Assembly (NCBI GenBank): GCA_045837725.1
Contig: JBEWZL010000300.1
Coordinates: forward strand, 186,001-250,000
Source: Vermamoeba vermiformis
Taxonomy: Eukaryota; Tubulinea; Echinamoebida
Direction of reading: 5' to 3'
Length of the DNA: 64,000 bases
The notes under the pieces were generated by a model. The model ran no database searches and was not told the origin of the DNA. It saw only the letters and a list, made by a program, of their open reading frames with translations. Positions 1 through 10,034 of this stretch are shown in pieces (position 1 is the stretch's first letter; every line of letters starts with the position of its first letter). Both the position numbers and the translations under genes were made by a program.

Positions 1-965
1 ATTAAACATCGCTCAGATTCGGTAAGCCTTTTTTCCTTTGGATCGGATGCAATCCAAAATTTCATGTTTGATTGACGCTATAATTAGCGCCGTACACAAA
101 ATTACGTGCCTTTAATCTAATTAATTATATATCAAGGCAAGTCTTTGAAAATGTTGAAAGCGAAGACGGACTGAAAGTGGCGACAGAGATGCTGACACTT
201 GAACGAAAAAAAGAACTCGTCGCGCTATTCGAGCAAGAAATTTCAGAGCTGAATACGAAGCGCGAAGAACATTTCGCCGCTCAACTCAGCAAACTAATCG
301 CTGAGCATATGCCCGCATTGAAAAACAGCGTCGAGCAATTTTGTCAGGACTGCACGCTGTCGTCAAATTTGGAGCGGGAATTTCGCGTGTTATCGGAGCA
401 GATGAAAAAAGTACGCAGCAGCATTGAGAAGTTGCAGCGAGAAATTCGCAAGACCCAAGCGCAGTTGAAATTGCCGTTACGGATCTTGACCAAGACTCAG
501 CACGAGAAGCTCCACGAACAATACACGACCCTGGTAGAGCAATTAGTGACCATCGCGCAACAGTTGCACGAACAAGCCCTGACGCTGGACAAGGGCAATT
601 TGAAAGACGGACTCGTGCACCAAGTCTACGCCAAGTGGCAAGCCATCAAAGAACAGTGGGTGCAAAAAGCCACCAATGAAGCGCGCGAGGCTGACATGCA
701 GATCGACTCGCGCGAGGCAGTGTTCGTAGAAGAAGACCAGTCCGTGGTATTGTACGAGGCAATTAAGAAGATCGGCAATCCCGCCGCGATCAATGACATT
801 TACAAAATCACGTGGGACGACATCATTCACACCGGATTCAGATGCGAGCGTGACTTTGTCGACAAGAGGATTACGTCATTGAAAGAGCTCGAAGACTATA
901 TTACTAAGCAGAAACAAATTGCCACGGAACATGTCGCATCCGAGCAACCTGCCAAGGATAACTAA
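1..965 (+). CDS. Coiled-coil protein, 3' part (5' end outside window)
   Basis: The window opens inside this gene. The first about 22 bases read LNIAQIR and end at a GTAAGC donor. The intron (about 23-136) ends in ATCAAG, and the frame then runs open from 137 to the TAA at 963-965, joining as QIR-QVFENVESEDG. The visible 270 or so residues are highly charged and helical, with long Glu/Lys/Gln heptad-like stretches (roughly residues 20-190), so a coiled coil is likely. The last 80 residues look globular, including YKITWDDIIHTGF. I do not recognise the family and see no signal peptide or membrane segment. An in-frame ATG at 189 exists, but the upstream exon argues it is internal. The function is unknown; a cytoskeletal or scaffold role would be a guess. 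Confidence 0.75.
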
Positions 966-1103
966 GATTATCTACGAACAACCTTGTTAATTTTGTGATT
1001 AGTGTTAATTTTTGTACATAAAACCACTGTGTTAATTTGTAAATGCTACTTTTAGTCTTTTTACAAGTGTTTCATATGTACATAGTATACGTTTTTTTGT
1101 GTT

Positions 1104-3385
1104 TTAAGGTGACGGCGCCTTCCACTTGAAGAAAACGATAATTACAGTCACGTTGTCCATTGAACCCAAGTCAAGTGCTTTGTTAGCCAACAACGAGCTG
1201 ATTTCTTGTGCGGAGTGACCAGCAGTCTAGATGCAAGATAAGTACACGATCGGAACAAAGAAGCTAGCAATGACTTACCATTCGCTCTGCAACAAAATCG
1301 ACTGCTTCTTGATGCGTCATCTTATCCCACAAACCATCGCAAGCCATAACCATGAACTCGTACTCGTCTGTGAGCTGAAGCTTTTGAAGGTACGGATCTC
1401 GTGATACGTAATCAGCCTTGCATAAAAAATTAGTACTATCACCTGTACAATACACGCGCAGACAGTTCGTCGTTCGGCAAAGGAAGCAAGGAGCAAAAAG
1501 AGAAAAAAAAAAGAGGAATCCGACCTGCCGGAATCGAACCAGCGACCTAAGGATTGATGCTTCACTACAGTCCTCCGCTCTACCGACTGAGCTAAGGTCG
1601 GTTTGTTGAATTGTCTCGTGCCGACCCACTGGAACACACCAGTAAAGCATGCCTGAAACTTAATAGCGAAGACTTGGTAGCGAAGAGCGATGCATCGTGT
1701 ACCCGTAGACCGAAGGAGTCGCTAAATTGTAAGCACGGGCTTAGTCGTTAAAGCATTCAGCAAAACGACGTTCTCACCGCAACATTAAAGTTGACCGTTT
1801 CTCGTAATGTAGGCTTGGTTAAAAACAAAAAAATTTAAAGTTAAATGAACGTTCTCATGCCCGTCGACTTCAGCCGGCAGATAGGCAAAAAAGTAAAAAA
1901 GAAATCTCCAACACCGGGAATCGAACCCGGGTCACCCGCGTGACAGGCGGATATGCTGAACCCCTACACCATGTCGGATTGTTGAACGCGGTTTGAGCTT
2001 TTTTCTGCTCGCGCCAGTTCGGTAAACAAACGAGCACGCAAGCCTGCTGCTTTCCCGGAACCGAACCGTCTATCGCAACTCAATATATCAAAGGGAGTGT
2101 GCTTACCTTGACTTTCGGCATCTTGTATTCGGCGTCACCAAGCGACCGCGCAACAGCCAGCTTGCCATAAATTCTGTTCGCTAGGTAAGTAATTTGAACG
2201 TCGCGTAAGGTGTTTGTTTGGCTGACCTGTGTCGGAATACCATGGCACCTGCAGTAGTGATGCGTTCTTTCTCATCGGGGTTGTCTGGCTTGTGCTTGTG
2301 TGTAATGCAGAGCGCCTCGTAATTTGAAGCGTGCATGTCAGATCGCCTGCACATAAGTTAATAACGGTGACGGTTTCCTCTAAAAATCAAATACGTACTT
2401 GGCTAGAACAGCTTCTGAGTCTCCCAAGTTAGCCACGTACAACTCTTCGCCAATAAGAATTGTCATGACCATTGTCGAGCCACTACCGCAAGGACATTAG
2501 CGCGTTATTTAATAACATTCTAACACTAGACTAGACTTACGCTTCAGGCACATTGTCCAAAATAAACAAGTCCGTCTTCTCTACACCGAGTTTAATAGCT
2601 TCTAGAATATCACCGTCCTCAAACGCGTCTTGTGTGACGATATCGCGGTACAATCGTTGACTAGCGATTTCAGAGGCCTCACTTCCGCTGTGTCCGTCAA
2701 AGACTGCGTACAGCGCACGATTGACATTCTTTGTCAAACCATCAGAGGTCTCGTTCAAATCATCGTACATCGTGATCTAACAATATGCGCATTAATATTA
2801 GCAGTCACCAACAAGAATACAAATATTGTTATTAGTATTAGTACGTACTCTGTCTTCCATCGTGGCTCGTTTGCCTTGCAAAGAAGTATGACCAGCTTCA
2901 ACAGCTGATTTGCAAATACTACCGGGCAAATATCGACGAGCAGAGAGCGGTGCCTTTTCTTCTTGCGCGGCGGTTGTTTTGTTCTTCGTGTAATTCACAA
3001 AATTTTCTTTGAGCGCCTTGAGAGTCTTTGTAATCTCCAACAACTCATCCATATTCGAAGCAGCATCGAGATCAGCGTGAATAGTAACAAGCTGTTTTGA
3101 TAACGCTTGAACTGATGCTTTCAACGAGCTTTTGATCGTCACTAATTTTTGCTTTTGACCAATCAGTTCGGGAGTCTCTTGTACACGCACCAAGGTGCGC
3201 TTGGCTGGGATTTTCTATGAAAATGGAATTAGCCCGGCAGTCCGTATAATATTATATTAACCATATTGATTCATCTTATGTTGTTAGAAAACTTGAGGTG
3301 CGTGGATCTGACTTACAGGAAAAATTTTGTCTGCGTTTTGTATTAATTGTTTAAACACTCGCGTTCGCTTCTTAGTATCAGCCAT
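1104..3385 (-). CDS. PP2C-type (PPM) Ser/Thr protein phosphatase
   Basis: A metal-dependent PPM/PP2C phosphatase that removes phosphate from Ser/Thr. It has about eight exons read leftwards from ATG 3385. A helical N-terminal extension of about 100 residues (MADTKKRTRVFKQLIQNAD onward) precedes the catalytic domain. The motifs appear in order: GKRATMEDR, AVFDGHSGSEA, AGSTMVM, VANLGDSEAVL, GKLAVARSLGD, MACDGLWDKM and SMDNVTVIIV. All metal-binding Asp positions are therefore kept; the usual GDSR is GDSE. The protein ends KWKAPSP-TAA at 1104. One intron, about 1417-2106, is far longer than the rest and holds two tRNA genes; it separates KVK from ADYVSRDPYLQ. Small introns lie near 2358-2398, 2497-2540, 2772-2848 and 3217-3317. 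The soluble enzyme's substrate is unknown. Confidence 0.9.
1519..1601 (-). tRNA. tRNA-Tyr(GUA) with a short intron
   Basis: Read on the minus strand the gene begins CCGACCTTAGCTCAG. It has a complete cloverleaf: a 7-bp acceptor stem pairing with AGGTCGG, a D-arm, an anticodon loop CTGTAG, and a T-arm GGTTCGATTCC. About ten extra bases (TGAAGCATCA) sit one base after the GTA anticodon, the canonical place for a tRNA-Tyr intron. CAACAAA stands directly upstream of the 5' end and a T10 run lies just downstream as a Pol III terminator. It lies sense-oriented inside the PP2C intron. Confidence 0.95.
1906..1978 (-). tRNA. tRNA-Asp(GUC)
   Basis: On the minus strand it starts TCCGACATGGTGTAGGGG. The acceptor stem closes with TGTTGGA (one G-T pair), the anticodon loop is TGTCACG with GTC, and the T-arm is GGGTTCGATTCCC. 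There is no intron. TTCAACAAT abuts the 5' end, and T6 runs follow downstream as a Pol III terminator. It is identical in sequence to the copy at 19306-19378 although the surrounding intron has diverged. Confidence 0.95.
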
Positions 3386-3469
3386 AGTATCAATAGTCTC
3401 TGTTTGAGTTCTGTATAATTTTTAATTAATTTTTTAATTTTGCAGTTGTATTTTGTAGGTCAAAATGAA

Positions 3470-4248
3470 TTACCGGATCAAGAGTGGTCCAAACATAACA
3501 GCCAATTCGTCCAATGATACTTTGTTAACTGCAGAATAGTCCAGTACTAATCTTAAAAATAAGCACAATACTTCAGCGAGTTTAGCATGGTGCGGAGGAA
3601 GTTCTTTGTGAACGAGATCGCGCAGTACAGAAATTGATCCTGAAAAATTAGGATAAATTAAATAGCTCATTATATATTATATAAATCTTGACCATACCTT
3701 CACTATTGATAAATTGAATATAAAGTCGAGAGGTGAATAAGGGATCTGGCAGCTCGCGGAAATACATTTTCAGCAGTGCGGCAACTACGTGCGGATCGAA
3801 TTTCTCGAAGTCATAATCCTCCTTCTCGTCTATAATAATAAAAGGTGACATAATTAGAAAATAATCAAATAATAAATGCCAAGAGATTCGGTAATTTTGA
3901 ATCTGTTCTTCCCTAACTTTACTTACAGTAATCGACGAGCTTCTTCGCTTCATAAACTAAGTCCGGTTGAGGCATATTAACGAAAATTCCTTCAACGCTG
4001 AGATCTATTGAATAATTAGAACGCGGTCAGGATCCTGAAATTAAATTAAATTTGTCTGCAAGTTATAACACGCAAATCCGGATCTAATCATGATCTCGTG
4101 TCATCATATTATACGTACGATTTTTCAGGCAAAGAATGAGCTCCTTCACAAAGGTCGGAATCTGTTTTTGCGTTGATCGACTCATAATCGCATCCAGCGA
4201 CACCCCAAATACGGGCAATCGGTGTTCATTCTTCGCTGCAGAGCTCAT
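3470..4248 (-). CDS. RhoGAP-domain protein (small, single domain)
   Basis: A GTPase-activating protein for Rho-family GTPases. ATG at 4248 starts MSSAAKNEHRLPVFGVSLD, the usual FGVxL opening of a RhoGAP domain. Four exons join as LCLKNH-LSVEGIFVNMPQ (the EGIFR region, with V in place of the catalytic R), VDY-YEKEDYDFEKFDPHVV, LLKMYFRELPDPLFT and finally AVMFGPLLIR-TAA. The predicted protein is about 165 residues, barely the length of one domain, with nothing after the last helix. The canonical arginine finger (GIFRxxG) reads GIFVNM here, so catalytic activity is doubtful. The central intron (about 4030-4119) contains several GATC motifs. Alternative: an upstream start in the same frame at 4368 exists, but its leader looks non-coding. 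Confidence 0.8.
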
Positions 4249-4435
4249 TACAATATCATGCGTTGATCCTCTGTCAATATCCTTTTTGAATTGTAGTAAA
4301 ATGACTACAACGGTTATTTGAATCAAAAATCTTCGTGGGCCAAAATCTCTCGGACCAAAACGAATCAAATTACACTCTTTTTGCGCTCAGTTGTAATCCA
4401 TGTGGCAGTAGTATAGACAAGCAATCGATTCTCGA

Positions 4436-5754
4436 ATGAATCATGACGAGGCAGTAATAAATTGGACAAATCTGCCTGAAGAGATCTCGCTTCGAATTTT
4501 TCAGTTCCTTGATGTCCTAAATCTTTCTTTTATTATGGGAAGTTGTAAAGTATGGCGCAAGATAGCAGGCGACGATGTTTTATGGCGTCCAATTGTTGAA
4601 GTATCAATGCACATCTCGCAGCTCAAATATCTTCGCTCAAAATTTCCAGATAATGATTGGCACGGCATATTTTTAAAACAAAAAGAGTCAGAAAAGAATA
4701 AATATATTGACGTAAGTAATGCCCCAATTTAAATCAAATTGACAGCATGAAAAAAATCATTTTCGATCTGCCCGAACGTTATATAACCCTGTGTTCGTAT
4801 TAATTTACTAACGCGTATTATTAGGCGATAGAATTTATAAAAAAGAATGTGAAGAAAGGATTTACCTTCTCGGAGCACTTCTCGGGGATCGGATTGACGA
4901 AATTGCCTCCAGAAATTAGACTCTGGAGTAATGTTACTGCACTAGTACTCGCTAATAATAAGTTGCGAACAATACCACCAGAGTTATGCCTCTTGCACAG
5001 CCTTGAATATCTTTACTTGGTAAGTACGAAGCCCAAGCAAATTCTTTCGACTTGATTTGCATTATATCCGCATTAATTAGCGAAATTATCTATAGTAATG
5101 GAATTACCGACATCATTTCAAATCTTTACGCGTATTGTGTAACGAAATTTTACTGTCGAACACGGATCTTCGATTGGTTTTCCATAGCCTCAAATAAACT
5201 CTTTGTCTTCCATATAATAATATATGTTATACTAATAGGAGCAAAATCTATTGTCGACATTGCCTACTGAATTGATTAAAATCAAAAATCTTGAAAGTTT
5301 GACGTTGGATGGCAATCTCTTCCACGAGATTCCAGCGCCGGTGTATCAATTGAAGAAGTTGAAATACTTGTACGCCAAGAACAATTATATACAAGATGTG
5401 CCGATCGATATCACTGCGCTCAAGCACTTGTCAATTTTGGATCTGAGCGGCAATCAGATCGAGTCCGTCACCCCTGGCATTGGCGTCTTGCATAAATTAA
5501 AAGTCCTATTATTACACAGCAACAAAATCAAGGAGATTCCACCGTCGTTGGTCTCCTTGAAGTATTTGGACATCTTACGCGTCCATAACAATCCCCTAGA
5601 AGAGCCTTTCGCTGTGTATGGCGCCGAACTGAAAATGAGCGCAAAAGAAGAAAAAGAAAAGATAGAGAAGATATTTGGATTGTTAAAAAGCATTCATGGC
5701 GATCCAGCCGCATCCGAATCTTCAACCAAAGAAAAAAAATCGAAGAAGAAATAG
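4436..5754 (+). CDS. F-box / leucine-rich-repeat protein
   Basis: A probable SCF ubiquitin-ligase substrate adaptor. The N-terminal F-box reads NLPEEISLRIFQFLDVLNL followed by SCKVWRKIAGDDVLWRP. After an intron (about 4713-4825) come leucine-rich repeats of the LxxLxLxxNxLxxIP type: ALVLANNKLRTIPPEL, SLTLDGNLFHEIPAPV, YLYAKNNYIQDVPIDI, ILDLSGNQIESVTPGI, VLLLHSNKIKEIPPSL. A second intron (about 5020-5239) joins LEYLYL to EQNLLSTLP. The protein ends in a Lys-rich tail (STKEKKSKKK). There are about 350 residues and no membrane segment. It sits convergent to PIG-W with about 130 bp between stops. Confidence 0.87.
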
Positions 5755-5887
5755 AGCGACCCTAAATACGACTGCGTATATGTAAGTTTAAACCATATTT
5801 ACGTTTATGTTACTTATTTTCGTCTGTACATGAAGTTAAATTAGTTACTCGAAGTATTGACTTTCCAATGTTGCAGGGCAGTTCTAT

Positions 5888-8877
5888 TTATAGTGGCAGC
5901 AGAGGCAATACGAACACGCTAACAAAGCTCACGAGCCATGCATAGCCACAGAGTACCAAGAAGCTCGTTAACGGTGACGCGTACAAGGTGCGCATTGAAA
6001 TGTTGACTAGACCCGTCATAATGTTGGCCTGAGAACAGCGATGTATTATTAGAGCAATGCATAGTTATTATGTAAATAGAGTGTTAATACAAAATCGAGA
6101 AAATATTCAAATGAAGCTCAAAAGATCGAAGTTCAGATTCGGATCTGAACTTTGGCAAACACTTACCAATAAGAATACTATTAATTGACTATTACGTGTG
6201 GCACTGATCGATGACAAGATTAAATTGGGCTTGGGCAGAGTGATCAAATCGACACCGAGACACAACGCCAGGATTTGCAAGTTGATCGTCAACACGAGCA
6301 GAGAATACGGCATATTGGCCTAAATAACACGGTCATTAAGTATAGGCCACGAGTATAAAGGTCATATGTATATATTATACTGTTTAATAATATAGTAACG
6401 TACCATACGTCGTGAAGAAGGAACGCCAAAGCGGATCTGCACGAACGAACAAAGAATCCAAGCGAAGAACGACAGCACGGCTAATGCACCTGCAAATATC
6501 CACCAGCCATTTTTAGACTTGTTTTTGTTCACCCAGAAGCCTGTGGCAAATTGCAATGAGTATTTGAAATTGTTCGGTAATTACTAGTAAAAAGGACTTT
6601 CATACCTAATTCAACGCTCATAAAATAAAGACCTAAGTATCCGAGCAAGCTAATAATGCCTTCGCGATTTTGATTGAAAAAATTCGTTCGCGGCGCGTTG
6701 AGAATGTAATTCTCGACCCCAACATGCGTGAGCAGAACTTGGTACGCTATAAGAAAGAACGATGTTAGCAAATTAAATACAATGACAAAAATATCGTAAT
6801 TAATAAATAAATTGCCCATTTAGCAGACAACAAAACATGAATCCGTGGATTCAAATCTGCGAAATTTATCAAAAAGTTGAACCAGCAGAATAAATAAAAG
6901 CTGTCTTTCTGCCAGGCCAAAAAGGTATCGACGCCGATGGGATTTGAACCCACGCGGGACTTCGTCCCAATGGCTTAGCAAACCATCACCTTAAACCGCT
7001 CGGTCACAGCGTCATTTGTTGAAAGTACGCCAGCGGATCAAGGGTGGTCGTGCAAAAGACAAAGGGTTGCCTCTTCGACCGATCGGACATAAAAAATATT
7101 GCGCGTTGTTTGCCATATAAAGAAATTGGGCTCGATAATACTAAAGTAAATTATAGAATTCCGGATCTCTTACCAACCAAGAGCAAGAAGCCAAATACAC
7201 CAGTGAGGTGCACATCCATATCGAGCACAACAGTCACGAGACCAACAATCGCTAAGGTCAAGAAAAAGTTCCAATGTTCACCGTATTCAGTAACGTGTTC
7301 CTAAAAATTAGATCCGTGTTAGTCACGCACTTTAGACCTCATAAATATAGAGCCTATTGAAAATAACAAACTTGCAAATGCAAATTATATATATAGCCGA
7401 CGGATATATCAGCTTAATAGGTAATACAATGGTATATTAAGTAGTGTCTTGGAGTTTAATTACCTGATAGTTGAGTGCTTTGATGATCGTAAATCTGATC
7501 AGACCAACAGCGAGCAGCAGTGCCATTGCTTTCAATGCTGATTTGGCGCGCTGCAACCCTGTCTGTGGCACATGAGCACGTGACAGTTGCGGTGAACTGA
7601 CAGGTGTCACTTGACCCTGATCTGTTTCATTTGCAGTCATTTCTGCTACTTTCTCTTTGCGATACCGTTCAGCACGTGGACTGCCTGGCTTTTTTGGCGT
7701 TAATTTCGGCGAGTCACGTGACTTGTTCGGTGAACTCTCTTTGTCATTGGCTGAACGCGCCTTTCTCGAGACTAGTGCTCCTGAGACTATAAAACATCCA
7801 ACACCCACATCCATCTATAATATAATATTATAATTAATACCTATTATTTTTGGTTGTTCGAACAACGGTGAATTCACAAGAATTTTTTTTTTGCGGTGTA
7901 GGACGAGTAGATCCGCTATAAAATTAAAGAGGTATAACAGTGGTATATAAATAGACTTACCAAGCTAATGCCGTAAGTTTCAGTCTTCGCATACGCCCGC
8001 GGAAATATTCTAAAATCGACCGCGAGGATTGCAATGCAGGTCAACATCATCATGCCCGAGCGATAGGTGTTCAAATAAGGCTTTTTAGTGCTGTTTAACA
8101 GCTTGACACGATCTTTGTCGTCTTTTGATTCTGCCGGCACGTGATGACTCACCGTGCTCTTCGGCGTCTTGGCTCGCTTGCTAAATATGGATTAATAAGG
8201 ATAATTAATCGGCTTATATAATTAATAATAGTTAAATTGAGAATTGCAACGTCGACACCGGATCTGTCAACGCTGGCAAACATAAAAAAACTTCTGAATT
8301 ACTGCGCAAATAAGGTAAATAGGTATATTATTCGTAAATATATCGTATCAATGCGTTAAATTAATAAAATAAATAAATTGAAGGCAGATCAAGTATTGTT
8401 TTTGAAAACTACTTACGCTGTTGCAAAATTGAAGATAGTAAAGCTGAGCATAATGAAGTACATTACAAATGTAGACTGTGTGAATGTACAACTAACGATT
8501 ATAGGCACAATAGTCGTAATGTAATCGAACATAAACTGAAAGAAAGTGGATCTATTTTCAGCTCGTAAAGATTCGAATCTTTTCATTAAACTCCTTTGAA
8601 ATAGCGTAGTGATCTATAAATAAAATAATAAGAAATTGTTAAATATAATTTACAAATTACAGATGCAGGGCATTTTACCGTTACAACTAATAAATTTAAC
8701 AGTAAGAAGCAGTTTGCAATTATAGAGATGGAATATTGCAGTATAATTAATATGACTCTCAATACATACGGGAACTACGAGAATAACGAGCAGTATTTCT
8801 TCCAGAGAGGATCCTGACAGATTTGAAACAAAATCCTCTTTCTCTTTCTTGTACGTTAATTCGTCAATATCTGCCAT
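5888..8877 (-). CDS. PIGW: PIG-W / GWT1, GPI-anchor inositol acyltransferase
   Basis: A multi-pass ER enzyme that acylates the inositol of GlcN-PI during GPI-anchor synthesis. ATG 8877 opens with [18 protein letters not shown], matching the conserved FVSNLNG start of the family. Further family signatures occur in order: [51 protein letters not shown], then [10 protein letters not shown] and [17 protein letters not shown] before the TAA at 5888. About nine exons encode at least ten hydrophobic segments; a hydrophilic insert rich in Ser/Pro/Lys (about 7590-7760) lies between two of them. The intron 6747-7173 is unusually long and contains tRNA-Ser. Human and yeast orthologues have a similar length and topology. 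Confidence 0.9.
6929..7013 (-). tRNA. tRNA-Ser(GCU)
   Basis: Read on the minus strand from 7013: GACGCTGTGACCGAGCGG. It has a 7-bp acceptor stem closing with CGGCGTC, a TTGCTAA anticodon loop (GCT), a long type II variable arm (TTGGGACGAAGTCCC) and the T-arm GGGTTCAAATCCC. TTCAACAAAT abuts the 5' end and a T5 run follows the 3' end. It has no intron. It lies within the 427-bp PIG-W intron (about 6747-7173), on the same strand as the host gene. Confidence 0.95.
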
Positions 8878-9543
8878 ATTTTATACGATAAATAAATTAA
8901 TACTGGTCATTGGTCCTCTGCTTCACCAACGGATAAAAGAATAAAAGAGCAAAAACTTTTCAGCGCCGCCATAAATCGAACACACTGGCCGGTAAACAAT
9001 TACTATCCAGATTAAGAAGAACGATTTTAATAGGGATGACCCTTTATAGTTTCATAGACAGGCAGATCTTGCTTTTTTCGAAATTATTTCATTTTAATTC
9101 ACTTCTTTCATACAGATCGACCTTCTGCCAAGTTAAAGTAATAAAGCCCCACATAACATCTTATTTGATAATATTGTGGCTAAATAAAATTAATTGGGAA
9201 GACAGATCCGATTATAAAAGGATACTCTCAGGGCTACGTACATATTTGGGTAAATCGAGAGTAATTACATTGTAATCGGTTGTATTACAATAATATAAAT
9301 TAATGCTTTGGCGGGGTTTGTACGAGTTTGTACGGTTTGGACGAGTTAAATCTACCGTCAGGGCACGAATAGAACGAATCTGTAGCGAAAAATATTCTAT
9401 CAACTCTAAAATTTATTTATCGAAGGAAATTGCATAGCGCGTGCCGTCGGTACATAAATACCGGCTGGACCTAGGTACATTATTTAAGTGGACATAAATA
9501 CCGTTGTTTCTTCTAGTAGCCGGATTCAAAAGGTTGATTAACG
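8878..9543. other. Intergenic, no gene seen
   Basis: AT-rich spacer upstream of PIG-W. Two short imperfect direct repeats stand out: TTTGTACGAG repeated near 9315-9335, and ACATAAATACCG near 9453 and 9492. I see no exon chain or structured RNA. Confidence 0.5.
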
Positions 9544-9690
9544 TTACTTGCCCAAATTAAGGGTGGTTCCCATGGGAGCGGAGCTGTATTCCACTTGATC
9601 TTGTTGGGCCCAGACGATAGTCACGCAGCCTTCACCTGCTTCCCAAGCATTGAAATTGCAGTAAGGGCGGTCATCCGTATTGTAGTCCAT
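9544..9690 (-). CDS. Possible 48-residue protein, unrecognised
   Basis: An uninterrupted ATG-to-TAA frame beginning MDYNTDDRPYCNFNAWEAG and ending GTTLNLGK. It is clearly richer in GC than the flanking spacer, with balanced codon use and an acidic, hydrophilic product holding two Cys and two Trp. No family is recognised. It could be a genuine microprotein, an exon of a gene whose other exons I cannot join, or a relic. It stands alone between PIG-W (upstream region) and the mitochondrial carrier. Confidence 0.4.
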   Translation of the reverse strand: MDYNTDDRPYCNFNAWEAGEGCVTIVWAQQDQVEYSSAPMGTTLNLGK

Positions 9691-10034
9691 GGTAGCGGTG
9701 GTAGTGGTGATGTGTAGTGAGCTTGATTGAAATTGATAAAAAAAAAAAAAATTTGTACCAAAAGCGTAAGTTGAGAAAGCGGACCTGCAGATTTTCGCCT
9801 AAAGCGTACGAAATTTCAGAAGGTCCGTTCCCGCGCGGTCGAAATTTGAACTCTATAATTTTAATTACACGGCACTGTATTGAGCGCTTTATTGCTATAA
9901 ATTGATGCTACATTACATGACGATCAATGACGTTAATTTTTTTGTCAAACCCAAAATTTCGTTTAGTTTAGGGGAATGGCCCAATATAATATAATCGTCA
10001 ATATTAGATTAAATAATAAATAAATAATATTCTT
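9691..10034. other. Intergenic, no gene seen
   Basis: AT-rich spacer between the small ORF and the 3' end of the mitochondrial carrier gene. It includes a 13-base A run near 9738. An open frame on the plus strand here is Lys/Arg-rich and shows no family resemblance. Confidence 0.5.

Larger units (their letters stand above)
1417..2106 (-). repeat. tRNA-carrying intron, copy A (in PP2C gene)
   Basis: This intron (minus strand, GTAAGC at 2106 to GCAAG at 1417) is homologous along nearly its whole length to the intron at 18788-19503 in an unrelated gene. The similarity starts at the donor (GTAAGCACAC versus GTAAGCCACC) and covers a shared block TTTGATATATTG. It continues through tRNA-Asp, about 300 bp of diverged spacer and tRNA-Tyr, and ends at TTGTACAGG...TAGTACTAA, which looks like the branch site. 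Only the last 15-20 bases before the AG differ. The flanking exons share only TCAAG before the cut, so the intron was duplicated, not the genes. Confidence 0.85.

Noticed and set aside
1264-1650. Long open frames across the tRNA-bearing intron that join to PP2C residues
   Set aside because: The part after DPYLQKLQL is real PP2C exon. The rest reads through a tRNA gene and its terminator and ends at a good splice acceptor, so it is intron read-through, not an N-terminus.
9717-9905. Plus-strand frame of 62 codons (Lys/Arg-rich)
   Set aside because: Begins at a non-ATG codon next to a long A run and has no coding-like composition.
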